A stretch of 64,000 bases of DNA from Vitis vinifera (GCF_030704535.1 NC_081819.1:13176001-13240000); one strand, 5' to 3'; numbered from the stretch's first letter, positions 24,601-35,043 are shown. Notes: generated by a model not told the origin, from the letters alone. Program-made: numbers and translations.

Positions 24601-27264
24601 AGAGACCTCTAACCATGATAGATTTTATTGAACAGTTGGGGACTTTTGAAAAGACTTCTGTTTTTTAAGCCCCTTACTTTTTTGCTTTACCTCTTAGCAT
24701 ACATTATATACAACCTGTGTACTTTGTTGCGTGTTTTTTCAGGCGCTTTTAATGTATTTTTGTTTTCCTATTTAAAAAAAGAAAAAGAAAAAAAAAAGAG
24801 CAAGCTCAATTAACCCATGATTCCACCAATCCAAAGGCAGTATGAAGGGTTGAATAAACAAGGCATTATCAATGAACAAGTGATTATGAGAACTAGAAGC
24901 TAGAACTATCGCTATGGGCTATGTCTACTCCTACTCCTAGTATAAGTGATTTGCAAGGATTGCTCCTACTCCTAGGATAAGTGATTTGCAGGGATTAAGG
25001 TTTGATATTGTTTGAAGAAGGTTGGGAAACCTTCTACTCTCCTTTATGCATTGCCTCACTAAACAATTGCATTACTCACAACCGCTGTTGACTACTTTAT
25101 CACACATGATCCACTCACAATTATGGTGCCAAACTAGCCAATTCCAATTTCTGAGCCATATGAACTTTAGCTGATTAGAAGTGTTCCAGAGCTGCCCCCT
25201 GGTTCCCAATTCTGTCAGCTTGCCATTTCTGAGAAGCTTCCTGGTTTAGATGCTTTGTGGACTCACCATCCATGCTGCCCAAATGTGCACTTTATTTGCC
25301 ACTTTGTAGCCAATTCCAGGATCTTATTGCTTGGTAAAATATAGTGTAACCATTTAAGAACAAAGCCTAAGGTCTCCCAAATTGAAATCTGCTAGTTTAT
25401 GATTGAAAACAGAAAATAGAAAGACAAGAGAATAATAAATATTATTAAAAAATGAGACTAAAATGAGGCCAAAAACACAACAAATTTATGAGGATAGCAT
25501 ACAACACAGTACAAATATATACAAGACAAGTAGCATAGAAATGCATGCCTGGTGAAAGAGCATCACTCTGTTGCGGCGTCCCTTCTTCTCACCATGTTGT
25601 TCTGTGCTCACCATCAAGGATGATGCAGAAGTCAAAGAGAGCTGTGAGCATAAACCAAAGGAAAAAAGGGATTTGTCTATGAAATGCTTTGCTACTTCTT
25701 TGAATGTAGATAGCTCCCACTCATCAACCGCAGATAGGTCTGCTTTGATGGAAGATATCAATTTCTTCGGACGAAATTGTCCGGTTAATCCAAGCCACCT
25801 AAAATGCAAAGTCCACATAATTTGAGAATTCATGAAAAATATGGCATTAGTAATTATTTAAAACCTTGACAAAGTAGAAAGGATATTACAATCATGGAGA
25901 AGTATTGCAATTTCTTTAACAGGGGTGCACTCATTAGCAGCAAACCAACAGTTTCCTCAATCACAAGCCAAATTCAAAACAATCATTTTAGACAGTACAA
26001 TATCAATAATGACACAAACAACTCTGAAGTGATACCAAAAACAAGTAATAGTTCAAAATCAGAACTCACAAACCACTAAATCACAAAAACCAACTACAGA
26101 AGCTAAGCAAAAAGAAAGAGGAAATGAATACAAAACACAAACCCTTAAAATAAGATCCAAGTACCATGTTTTTTCGGTCTTACTCTTTTTCTGAAACATT
26201 GAAAAGGTACAAAGAAAAAGAAAAAACTAACCCAAGTAAGGCCAGTCAGTCTACTGTTTTCACACATTCATTCTCCCACACATTTTCCCTGGGAAGCAAA
26301 CAAAGTCCTAACATAATGGTAGTGGGTTTGAAAATTGCTTTCCTTGAGCTGCCTTATATATTTTGGATCCTTCATTCTCACTATGGGAATCATGAAGAAA
26401 ATATTTATCAGATTTCAAACTTATGTTCTCGTCTTCCCTCTCTTGCCTTTCACTCAATATGAATCTCATAAAGTAGTAAAAAAAAAGGGAAACAAATTCT
26501 CTTGTTTGATCTGCAATGGAAAATGAGAAGGAAAAACAAAACATAATTAAAATTATTTGACAACTGAAACATATCCAAATGCTTCATCCCCATACAAAAA
26601 ATAAGGGTGAAAGAAAAAATTTATGAAACTCAAAATTTCTTTCAATTCGCGCTTTCATTCCTTCCTTTCCCCCCCTTTTTTTGGTCCCCACATTTGCCTT
26701 CAAACACTCAGCAATCCAAAGAAACCCCTCATTTTTTCCACTATTCACCAAACAGATTACCAATATTTACAAAACCCAACAAGATAAAAATCAAACCACC
26801 ACTCACCCCCCAAACAAAAGCTCAAGGCCTTTAGGTAAAGAGATGACAATACATATGAACTAACACTTAAAACCAATAAATCAGTGAACCGGTAATGTGT
26901 ATGAAGGCAAGCCGAGTGACACTTAAAAAATATAATTCTGAAATAACAAACGACTAGTAAAAGGGAAAATGAGAATAGAAGAAGTGGGCTACCAGTTGGA
27001 GGTGGAAGGCCTGAGGAAGAGGGACTGGAGGGAGAAGGAGCCCAGGTCCTTCTGGGAAGTGGGTGAAAAAGAGGGAATGATGCCGAGAGGGAAGCCGTTG
27101 CCCAGAAAGGAGAGCTGCTGGACGCGGAGGGCTCGACTGGCCCGGGCTCCCTCAAGCGGGAAGGGGTCGCCGGGCACTGCGCGAGCCGCGCCATGAAGTG
27201 TCTGAGGAGAGGAAATGTCGAGGTCCCAGAATGCTGCGTCCATGGCGGTTCTCAGGTTCGCCAT
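12444..27264 (-). CDS. TGD4: TGD4, ER-to-plastid lipid transfer protein (5 exons)
   Basis: Trigalactosyldiacylglycerol 4 is a plastid outer-envelope beta-barrel protein that binds phosphatidic acid and works with the TGD1/2/3 ABC importer to bring ER-made lipids to the chloroplast. Joined minus-strand exons are 27264-26993, 25798-25549, 19237-18856, 13285-12993 and 12641-12444; they total 1395 nt, or 464 residues, with all phases agreeing. Recognisable segments are FWDLDISSP and ARAVPGDP near the N-terminus, [16 protein letters not shown] in exon 3, [15 protein letters not shown] in exon 4 and [17 protein letters not shown] at the C-terminus. Introns are 1194, 6311, 5570 and 351 bp; introns 2 and 3 carry LINE insertions. 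Intron 2 appears to start with GC rather than GT. The ATG at 27264 gives the expected N-terminus; a second ATG lies seven codons later. Identity rests on my recognition of the family; exon edges come from splice signals and phase. Confidence 0.88.
12993..13285 (-). CDS. TGD4: TGD4 exon 4
   Basis: Begins after ACGTAG, completing the Gly codon split with exon 3, and runs GTCEAWFGG to LNLIFQQQ. The donor is GTATGT. Confidence 0.85.
15688..15964. mobile_element. PIF/Harbinger-type MITE nested in a LINE
   Basis: 277 bp with ends GGTGGTGTTTGTTTTTTT and AAAAAACAAACACCACC, flanked by TAA on both sides (15685-15687, 15965-15967). It interrupts the LINE, so it is younger. It shares ends with the MITE at 9364-9584. 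Confidence 0.85.
15752..15910. repeat. Second inverted-repeat element inside the MITE
   Basis: GGTTGTTTGTTTTT at the left and AAAAACAAACAACC at the right are perfect inverted ends about 159 bp apart, wholly inside 15688-15964. Flanks are TTA and TAA. It is either a MITE nested in a MITE or part of the host element's own foldback structure. Confidence 0.5.
18150..18360. repeat. Diverged tandem pair in TGD4 intron 3
   Basis: A block starting TGTCAGATAGAAATCA and containing GGCAAGTTCATGAAGG is followed about 105 bp later by TGTCTGAGAGAAATCA with GTCAAGTTCATTAAGG. Both run in the same direction with many substitutions, indicating an old duplication of no evident function. Confidence 0.45.
18856..19237 (-). 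CDS. TGD4: TGD4 exon 3
   Basis: Acceptor CATTTGCAG precedes CTACCCTTTCATGAC. Encodes [16 protein letters not shown] through HAAISGIIG and ends one base into a Gly codon before GTAATT. Confidence 0.85.
19445..19893 (+). mobile_element. LINE 3'-end fragment in TGD4 intron 2
   Basis: The plus strand reads as a broken version of the plant L1 3' region: [12 protein letters not shown], a degenerate [13 protein letters not shown] (compare LCLFWTIWKERN), and FVHWVG near the end, followed by the typical 3' untranslated sequence and a short A run. Only about 450 bp remains, antisense to TGD4. I could not fix a target-site duplication. Confidence 0.6.
21285..21400 (+). pseudogene. RNase H-like remnant (weak)
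   Basis: The plus strand gives [13 protein letters not shown], resembling the RNase H tail of plant LINE or domesticated ribonuclease H proteins (the 'N..AD.LAK' motif). The preceding 30 bp contain a partial duplication of the same string (GGCAATCATGCAG twice). The surroundings are not open. Confidence 0.35.
21449..21487. repeat. GT microsatellite
   Basis: A GT run with minor interruptions in TGD4 intron 2; a second short GT run lies about 30 bp upstream. Confidence 0.8.
22459..22909. mobile_element. Unclassified insertion inside the LINE
   Basis: The LINE reading frame breaks after the string encoding FMWFEAM and resumes with [11 protein letters not shown] about 450 bp later. The intervening sequence is non-coding and rich in 'acccatg/catgggt' strings. 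No diagnostic terminal repeats were found; the ends are approximate. Confidence 0.5.
23120..23503. mobile_element. hAT-like MITE inside the LINE
   Basis: Ends CATAGTTTTTAAAGGC and CCTTTTAAAACTATG form an inverted repeat. The flanking 8-mers GATAATAT and GACAATAC match at 6 of 8 positions, as expected of an aged hAT 8-bp duplication. Removing the element restores the LINE string that reads WKRQYL. Confidence 0.65.
24928..24997. repeat. 35-bp tandem duplication
   Basis: CTCCTACTCCTAG followed by ATAAGTGATTTGCA occurs twice head-to-tail in TGD4 intron 2, with two or three differences. Confidence 0.8.
25549..25798 (-). CDS. TGD4: TGD4 exon 2
   Basis: Starts after the acceptor TTTTAG and completes a Trp codon split with exon 1. 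It ends on a codon boundary with CTCTTTCACCAG. The following intron bases are GCATGC, so a GC donor is inferred; the nearest usable GT would add residues before the conserved LPFHDIT segment. Confidence 0.78.
26993..27264 (-). CDS. TGD4: TGD4 exon 1
   Basis: Encodes residues 1-90 plus two bases of codon 91, including FWDLDISSP. It ends ...AACTG before GTAGCC. It is GC-rich compared with the introns, as is usual for a plant first exon. Confidence 0.85.
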
Positions 27265-27435
27265 TACCGCCTTGCTGCGTCGTTTCTGTCTTCTCTCTTC
27301 CTTATCTTTCCTGCATTTCTGAAATGGGAATCACTGGGTTTTTCTAGGGCTTTGTTTGTTTCTTGGCATTTGGTTTCTAGCCGCCCTGCCTTGATGGATT
27401 GTACATTTGAATTGGTTTAGAAATTATATCATGTA

Positions 27436-27520
27436 CTCTTAAAAAAAAAATAAAAAAAAAACAATAAAAAATAAAAAATAAAAAATAAAAAATAAAAAAA
27501 TTAGAAATTTGATAAGAAAA
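27436..27520. repeat. A-rich low-complexity tract
   Basis: Repeated AAAAAT units just beyond the probable 5' leader of TGD4. This resembles a retroposon tail or a slippage-prone tract. Confidence 0.6.
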
Positions 27521-28680
27521 ATAAAATTTTAAAAACAACCATAATTTTTATTCCATAAATCGGTGTATGTTTCCATATATTTCTTTTTGTCTTTTTTTAG
27601 AGTGTGCATGGGAGTCCTTTTTATACACAGCACTTTCAATTAAAGTGTATCTTTTATAAATAATATTTGAAAAAATTAATTATCAAATATGTATTAAAAC
27701 ATATTATAAGTGATTTTTTATTTATTTATTTTTAAATATTTTCTCAATTTTACCAGCATCTCATTTTTTTTCAAATATTTTTTATTTTAAAAATATTTTC
27801 TAAAAGCCCAACTGAATGGACTTGTGAAATCGATAAATTTCTATTAGAGTTGTATTTTTAAAAAATAATTTATAAAAAAATGTTATATGCTTATATATTA
27901 AAATAATATAAATGATATTACCATTCAAACATGTGATTTCCTTAATTGGTAAATGGGCCTTATTCCTTGGGGTTGGATATGTGGGTTGGACTTTTGGGCT
28001 TGGATGGGCTTTGATATGGATTCTAGCCTAATCATTGTCTTTCTAAATAAGATCAATTTTATTCATCTCTTTTAAGGTTTTGATTAAATACATCTAATCT
28101 CTATATCTTTTTTATTTCTTATATTTACTCATCTTTCCTCTCACTCAAAATAACAAAGGTATATGATGAAATCTCAAACCTATAGGGTTTAGATGTATTT
28201 AACTAAAATATCAGGGGAGATAAATGAAATTAACTCTTTTAAATAATAATAATAATAACAATATTTAACATAACCTAAAAATATAATAAAAAAATAATAT
28301 AAAATTAATGAGTTTGAATCGAGGTTAATCTTATTGATGTCCTATTTAGTTTACTTCACCCCTTTATGTTTTGTTGAAGCGAACATGTTTTGGCTTGTTT
28401 AATTTATCATATATACATGTGTGTGTGTTTTTAATTTATCGGATTGATATAATTATGATTTATGATTTGATTTGTATATGACTCACTTAATTACCGTGTC
28501 ACAATGATACAATAAGGACTTATCTACTTAACCGCATAATTATAAATTTTTATGTAAGCTTTTTTATTAATAACATATTGATTTTATAACATTTTAATCA
28601 ATTATTCATGATATATATAATTATGGACTTTAGTTGATTTTGAAGTGGGAAAGCAATAATACATACCATAGTCAAATGAC
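27521..28680. other. AT-rich spacer without a recognised gene
   Basis: No coding signal is seen. Short trinucleotide runs (ATA)n occur near 28240. Confidence 0.6.
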
Positions 28681-28689
28681 GCAACATTT

Positions 28690-29255
28690 GCTGGACTAAG
28701 AGGGCGTTGGATAGTACTTTTGCTCAAAGATTTTTGGTGGAAGTGTTTTTAAAAAAATCATATAATAAGAGTGCATTTGTAGTGATTCTGACACGTGTTT
28801 CTAATTTTTCCAAAACTTGAAAAATAAAAATTTTTAAGTATTAAAGAAAAGACTAAAAATACTTTTTACAATCATTAACAAACACACTCTAAAAGTGTAT
28901 TTGAAAGTGATTTTAGAAAATGTTTCTAACATTTATAACACTTGAATGATAAATATTTTCAAATATAAAAAATATTAAAAGTGCTTCCAACAATCACTAT
29001 CAAACTTTTAATAGTGATTATAGGAAGTACTTTTAATATTTTTGATACTTGAAAATTTTTATTATTCAAGTATTAGAAATACTAGAAACATTTTCTAAAA
29101 TTACTATCAAATGCACTTTAAGTGAAAACACTATAAGTGAATTTTCAAATTTATAAAAATATTTTCTAAACTTTGCCAAATACTTAGTTTTTTTTTTCAA
29201 AAATATTTTTTGGTTAAAAGTGTTTTTTAAATCACTATCAAACGAGTTCTAAGTA
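28690..29255. repeat. Cluster of overlapping hAT-like MITEs
   Basis: Several inverted-end strings of one family (GTGCATTTG...AGTGATT, TACTATCAAATGCACTTT, ATCACTATCAAACGAG) alternate over 560 bp. A short foldback unit at about 28985-29120 has ATTCAAGTATTAGAAATAC against GATACTTGAAAATTTTTA. This looks like nested insertions of one MITE family. Confidence 0.5.
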
Positions 29256-29904
29256 TAGTTTGTTGTATTTATTTAACTTATTTATAGGGAGTGTCTACTT
29301 GATAAAGATCAATTGAATATTTTGTATTGTTGATTGAAAATTAAAATGATGAAATTTTGAAAATTTTTCTTAAGTTTGATGTGGATTTTGAGTTTTGAAT
29401 TATCATTTTAGAATAACCATTAAAAAATATTTGTTAAATTTTTTTTAATATATAAAAGAGTTAATTTTATTTACCTTTTACATGATTTTGGCTAAATATG
29501 TTTAACTCATATTAATTTGAAATTTCATAAAATACTTCTCTTATTTTGAGTGAGATGGGAGATTTGGATGTGTCTAAACAATATTAAAGCAATTCTTAAC
29601 ATAGTTTAGTTGACATATTAAATTTTTTTTATTATTTATTATATCATTTTTTGGCTTTTTTTATTTATTTATTTTAAAATTTGGAATTATTGTAAAAAAG
29701 TTTTATAAGTTCAAATTTATATATTTCTATAATGTAAGTTAAAATTTAAAAGTTGAACTCATTATCTTTTTAAAAGTTTCAATACTTATAAGTGACATTA
29801 AAACATAAGTTATAATTAATTTACATATCTAAATTTACCATCTTAAAAATAAAACAAATAAGTAGTTAAAAAACTTTTTTTTTTTTTTTTTTCAAAAATG
29901 GAGG

Positions 29905-30110
29905 ATGAGAGATGGGCGCATCATGACATGGCCCAGCCTGGCACAGCTTGCCCGGCATAGTCAAAGTCGGTCTTATACCCATGTTGGGCGAGTGGTCCCA
30001 GGTGCGACTCGGTCTTCAAATGGGCCTAGCGTGGCCCGACCCCTTGCTCATGGCCCGTTTGGGCTTGAAAATCATGCTATGCCGGCGTGACACGGCCCCT
30101 TTACTTCAAG
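29905..30110. other. GC-rich patch of unknown origin
   Basis: About 200 bp rich in GGCCC/GGGCC strings lie in otherwise very AT-rich DNA, directly after a run of about 19 T (29876-29894). Two overlapping short frames exist but look like chance. The composition resembles GC-rich internal parts of some plant hAT elements or an inserted fragment. I do not recognise a gene. Confidence 0.4.
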
Positions 30111-30152
30111 GGGGTACTCAAATTTTTTAAAGCGATACCGAAAGGTTTGTCC

Positions 30153-30987
30153 AAGGGAAAAGTGGGTTTTTACCTACTAACATGAAAATACGTGAAAAAA
30201 CATTTTTTTTTTAAATCAGTATTATTTTTATCTATTTAAAAATAATTAGAAATACATGCAGTTTTTAATGAGTCATATAATTATTTATTAAAATATCATT
30301 TTTACTTGTCATGTCATAAAAAATAATTAATAATTAGACTCCTCCATGCAAATATTTTTCTTCTTTTTAGACACGTCCGTTATTATTATTATTATTATTT
30401 GAGATTTTTTTCTCCAAAAACAAACATTGAAAAGTTGAAATTTTTTTTTCTCCATAAACAAGCATCCCATGACCAATGTGAGGTAGTTTGAAGAGTGTGG
30501 ACATTAAAAGTAGTGAAATCTAGTGGACTCTAGATGAGTTTGAGTTTTGTCGGGAATAAGATTTATAGTTTTTCTCATGGTCTCTTTTGGATTTTTTTCA
30601 TTAAGGCAAGTTGAGGTTAATTTCAAGGACCATGGTTGTTTTGACTATTTTTTTTTTTAGCTTCACTTTCAATTCAAGAGATAGAGATATAGATAAAAAA
30701 AAAAAAAAAAATCCTTACAGGTGTTTGTTTTTGGAGAAAAAACCTAGATAATAATAATAATAAGCATATCTAAATGGAAGAAAAACATTTATGTGAGTCT
30801 AGTTGTCAATTGGTGTTGATGACATGACAAGTAAAATGAGTATTTTAGGGAATAATTATACGAATCATTAGAAAGTATATGTTTTTAAAATTATTTTTAA
30901 ATAAATAAAGATAATACTGATTTAAAAAAATTTAGTTCTTTTTTTTCCATGTCTTCATATTAGTGAGTCAAAACCCACTTTTCCCTT
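30153..30987. mobile_element. Foldback (MULE-like) element with ~280-bp arms
   Basis: AAGGGAAAAGTGGGTTTT at 30153 is mirrored by AAAACCCACTTTTCCCTT ending at 30987. The similarity continues inwards for about 280 bp on each side (for example GACATGACAAGTAAAATGA against its complement, and ATT/AAT trinucleotide runs at matching depth). The middle is a short non-coding spacer. Long arms of this kind are typical of non-autonomous Mutator-like/foldback elements. I could not find the expected ~9-bp duplication. Confidence 0.75.
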
Positions 30988-31277
30988 TATCAAATGTTTA
31001 TATTTTGTAAGTAAATGTTTTCAAGCATTAGTTAATAGAGAAAATAAATAATTTAGATGTTAATCCTTAATTTAACTATTAGTATTTATCTATTTATTAT
31101 TAGTTTGGATTATAATAAAATATAGAGTTTGAATCAAAATAGAAATTTACTATTAGTTTGAAATAGAGTTGAAGTCTATTATTAGTCTGAGTTAGAGTAG
31201 AAGATAAAGTTTGAATTATAATAAAACTCAATTATCTTTGTATATAGATATTCATCATCATTGATAAGAATAACATG

Positions 31278-31497
31278 TTTGTTTGGTAATAGTTTTAGGA
31301 AGCGCTTTTAACTTAAAAAAAAATTTTGAAAAAAAAAATTAAATGTTTGAAAAAATTTAAAAAACACTTTTAAAATTTTGAAAAATCACTAGTATTATTT
31401 TTTAAAGAAGCATAGATGTTTATCCTAAAAACACTTTTTGAGAAAATATTTTTATTAAAAACATTTCGAGTAGAAACACTACTAAACACACTCTAAC
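31278..31497. repeat. hAT-like MITE
   Basis: Inverted ends (TGTTTGGTAATAGTTTTAGG left; CACTACTAAACACACTC right) with the internal 'aaacactttt' and 'gtgtttt' motifs of the local family. Ends are approximate. Confidence 0.45.
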
Positions 31498-31897
31498 TTT
31501 TCAATGTAATATGAATTCAATCTATTTTAAGGCATACATTAGACAATTAATGGTTGTAATTTGGGTCTTGAGCTTTTTTAGGCATCCCGAATCCAATCAT
31601 ATGAAGCCTTAAATCATATTAGTTAATACTCATAGGAATTTTGTTAGAAGTTCTAAAGCTTCATTCTCTTTTTTTTTTTTTTTTTGTCTCATTATTTTGG
31701 AGATTCATGGAGGAAATACGAATAGAGAGTAAGGGTGCATTTTTAATGAAAGTATATTCTCTAAAAATATTTTTGAAAAAATCACTCATAGATTACTTTC
31801 CAAGAAATAAAGTAAATTTTCAATTTTAAGAGTGTTTTTTAAAATTTATCAAACACATGATTTTTCTTTTCATTAATATTTTTTTATATATTAGAAG

Positions 31898-32040
31898 TTG
31901 TGATATCTTACCTTAGATAGAAGAGAAAGTTTTTCACAATATATAAGTGTGAACTCCTTTTAATCATATAGACGCGTTTTAAAGCTATAAGAACCGTTTT
32001 ATGCGTAAAGTGGACAATATCTATACGATTGGATACGAGT
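31898..32040 (-). repeat. Cassandra-like TRIM LTR remnant
   Basis: Starts TGTGATATCTTACC and contains GACGCGTTTTAAAG and AAGTGGACAATATC. On the complementary strand these match the 'GATATTGTCCGCTT ... AAAACGCGTC' signature of small terminal-repeat elements widespread in plants (Cassandra-type). The plus-strand arrays at 39241-39694 share it. Family naming is from memory; the likeness between the two sites is direct. Confidence 0.5.
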
Positions 32041-33317
32041 CATTTGGTTCTGTGGAAGGTATTTGTCTGTTTGGCCTTGATCCCATATGAAGTGTTAATC
32101 TGTTTGGCCTTTCTATTGTGTCTGCATGAGTAGATGCGACGCTTAGGTATGGGTCTTTACAAAAGTGATTTGTCAAAGTGTTATCAAACATACTTCCAAT
32201 CTAAATATGTTTTTATTTGCTTTTTGTTTGGAAGAATACTACACGCATGTTCTATTCCTTAATAAATGAACTTGAGTAGAGGATGGGACCCAAATGTTAG
32301 TTATATGATAAATGCACTTGTGGATGTATATCTGATAATGAGTTAAGAGAGGCTTGAGGTCTACGGATGGAAGACTTTGAATCAGTAATTTCAAAAGTGA
32401 AAGCAAAGTTTTCTGCTCATAATCCAAGTCACTCCACCCCATTTTCCCTCTCAAGATCTTCAAGCTTTAGTTTTATAAATGTGTACTTTACTTAAAAGCT
32501 TTTCCCTTTTCTAAAAAAAATTTAGACATGAATCATGACAACAAAACTTCTTAGAAAAATCTATGCTATCGTTTGGTACTTTATCAATTTTTTATTTCAA
32601 TAATTTAAAATACATAATAAAATTTAAAACATTGAATATGGGCACAAATATATGAGACCCCGAAAAAAAAAATGGAAATACATATAAGATATAAGATTAT
32701 TTGATTAAAGGGATTTTTGAAAATCTAAATTTTAATCTTCTGAAAAAAAAAAAGGTTCCGAAATGCCAAATCTTTTTCCATCATGTTTTGGATACCCTCT
32801 CCAAGTTATCACATCTCCTTTCTTTTCCCAAAGATTATGGATTTCTATTTTGTTTTTAGAAAAACTATATTATCTCAAACAATTTATAGTTTAATTAAAA
32901 AATAAAATTTAATTATGATAATAATAATTTTTTTTATTTATAAATAGAGTTATATCAATTAATTCAATTTAATTATATTAATTGATATTAATAAGTTAAT
33001 TTAAAATAATTAAAAAAATCAAATATTTTAATTTTTTTCTATTGGGTGATCTCATCAACCCATCATAGAAAGGATGAGTAGACAAGAATCACAAGAAACA
33101 TCGATCTCTTTCTCATTATCCAATTAGGGTTTGGACCCACCAAAAAAAGTAAAATTAAAAGTGAAAAAATGATAAAAAAAAAAAAAAAAAAAAACCCACC
33201 CGTATCCCATACTTAAGGAATCCCAACCTTCCTTCCATCTCTTATATTATACTTTCACAGAACAACTTTTTCCACACTCTCCACAACAACTCATACTTAT
33301 AGTCTTACACAACATCT
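32041..33317. other. AT-rich upstream spacer
   Basis: No gene is seen. A run of about 23 A lies at 33175-33194, upstream of the inhibitor gene. Promoter elements of that gene probably lie in the last few hundred bases. Confidence 0.5.
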
Positions 33318-33320
33318 ATC

Positions 33321-33329
33321 TATATAAAG
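33321..33329 (+). promoter_or_regulatory. TATA box of the inhibitor gene
   Basis: TATATAAAG lies 81 bp before the chosen ATG, implying a 5' leader of about 50 nt, a normal spacing. Confidence 0.6.
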
Positions 33330-33409
33330 TATGTCCCTCTCTTGATCAGAAAACCAAAGAAGACAAAAAGGAAACAGAAAAATTTAAGCCTTGAAAGTTG
33401 GAAAGAGCG

Positions 33410-33958
33410 ATGAGGCTTTCCTCCAGTTTCTTTCTCCTCACCCTCGTATTCTTATTCTTCATCTTTCCCGCAGCAACCAGTTGTTGCACCAAGCTCATAG
33501 ATGAGACCTGCAAGAACTCTTCACACAATGACAGTAACTTCAGTTACAGGTTCTGCAAGACTTCCCTCCAGGCAGCTCCGGCCAGCCGCTGCGCCAGTCT
33601 CCGGGGACTGGGGTTGATCGCCATCAGATTATTCCGGGATAACGCCACCGACACCAGATGCTTCATCAGAGAACTGCTCGGAAAGAAGGGGTTGGACACA
33701 TCTGTGAAGATGCGTTTGGAAGATTGTTTGGACATGTATTCGGATGGAGTCGAATCCCTAACACAGGCCATTAAAGGGTACAGGGCTGGGGAGTATTTCG
33801 ATGCTAATGTCCAAGTTTCGGGTGCTATGACTTATGCTAGTACTTGTGAAGATGGTTTCCAGGAGAAGGAAGGTTTGGTTTCGCCGTTGACGAAGCAAAA
33901 CGACGATGCTTTTCAGTTGGGTGCGCTCTCTCTTTCGATTATGAATAAGCAGAAGTGA
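33410..33958 (+). CDS. Invertase/pectin methylesterase inhibitor-like protein
   Basis: A secreted PMEI-domain protein of 182 residues, the usual length, encoded without introns. The N-terminus is a clear signal peptide (MRLSSSFFLLTLVFLFFIFP, cleavage near residue 24). The four family cysteines are at C34/C49 (DETCKNS...RFCKTSL) and C106/C146 (LEDCLDMY...STCEDGF), the two disulfides that brace the four-helix bundle. Additional Cys at 25, 26, 61 and 84 occur in many invertase-inhibitor-like members. YSDGVESLTQA and DANVQVSGAMTYASTC are typical. Such proteins bind cell-wall or vacuolar invertase, or pectin methylesterase, in the apoplast or vacuole; sequence alone cannot tell which. It looks most like the 'putative invertase inhibitor' (Pla a 1-like) subgroup. 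The ATG at 33410 is the first in frame. Confidence 0.9.
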   Translation: MRLSSSFFLLTLVFLFFIFPAATSCCTKLIDETCKNSSHNDSNFSYRFCKTSLQAAPASRCASLRGLGLIAIRLFRDNATDTRCFIRELLGKKGLDTSVKMRLEDCLDMYSDGVESLTQAIKGYRAGEYFDANVQVSGAMTYASTCEDGFQEKEGLVSPLTKQNDDAFQLGALSLSIMNKQK

Positions 33959-34620
33959 TTCATGGCTGGCTGATTGGCTGGCTTAATTTGTTTTTTCAAT
34001 TCTGAGGCAATGCTTCTCTTTTTCTAAATAATTAATATTTACTTTCACATTTTTTGGCTTTTAGTTTCTGTTTCTGCATGATGAACATCAATGATGTGAA
34101 TTGGGTTTATTTTCCTGGCAAGTTTCCCAGCTTCCAAACAGCAGAAACAAAAGTCAAGTCACTAATTAATGGTATGTTTTGAAGCAATTCCTCCAAGAAT
34201 GAGTGACTTATAATCCAGGTTTTGTCATATGGATTTTTGTGATAAATTGTTTGCTAATTATTAGCAATTGATTCAAGTTGGAAACAACTCTCAAATCGTC
34301 CAGCTTGAGAAAAGGCCAGATTGAAGGGTTTTTTTTTTTGAGGTCACAATCATACCCAATTTTACTAAAACTTTTATTTAAACTTTTATTTATTCAATAT
34401 TTATTAAATCTTATAAAATCCTTTTTGCCATAATTTTAATCTAAATTAAAGGACATTATTTAAAAATTTATTAAAAGTAAATAACATTATCCATTAATAT
34501 TACATATAGTAATTTTTTTTCCTTTTTACTATTTTAAAATTAATTTCTAATTTTTATAATATTAATTAAAATAATTAATGTATAATAACTTATTTTCTAA
34601 TTAAAAAAATTTCATTAGAT

Positions 34621-35043
34621 AGAAGGTGTTTGGTAAAACTTAATATTATTACTTAATGATTTAAATTGACTTTAATATAAATTATATTTAAATTATTGAC
34701 TTAAAACTTATTACTTAATTTTTATTTTAAAACTAATTTTAAATCATCAAATTGACATATTTATTTTCATTAATTATAATTAAAGTAAAGAAAGTTGAGT
34801 AATAGTGAAGGTTATGGAATAGCAAAGAAGATTGTAGAGGTAATTATAACAAATGAGGGTAAAAATATAAAATGAAGATTTAGACTTAATAATAAATTAA
34901 TTATTTTTACTTATTACTTAAAGTGGTTTTTGACTTTAAGTCAAACCATTAAATTATTTTATCAAATATACTTAATTTATTTAATAACTTAAATTAAATT
35001 ATTAAATCACTTTAAGTTATTAAATTAGTCTACTAAACACACA
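34621..35043. repeat. MITE of the 'GGTGTTTGGTAAA' family
   Basis: Left end GGTGTTTGGTAAAACTTAAT, right end TAGTCTACTAAACACACACC. Same internal layout as the elements at 5680, 37962 and 47637. Confidence 0.6.

Larger units (their letters stand above)
22134..24795 (+). mobile_element. 5'-truncated L1-type LINE in TGD4 intron 2
   Basis: A non-LTR element antisense to TGD4, flanked by a near-perfect direct repeat (AAGAGTAAGCTCA at 22121-22133, AAGAGCAAGCTCA at 24796-24808) and ending in an A-rich tail. Frames show [16 protein letters not shown] and [13 protein letters not shown], in which the catalytic FADD motif is degraded to FAYD, then [12 protein letters not shown] with VKFWKNKWC (23836-24039) and a zf-RVT-like [17 protein letters not shown] (about 24340-24400). 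It is interrupted by two insertions (about 22459-22909 and 23120-23503). Confidence 0.85.

Noticed and set aside
29905..30130. Two overlapping frames in the GC-rich patch as a gene.
   Set aside because: Low-complexity GC-rich sequence commonly gives open frames; no motif was seen.
33398..33409. Earlier start of the inhibitor gene at 33398.
   Set aside because: That position is TTG; the first ATG is 33410 and gives a normal signal peptide.
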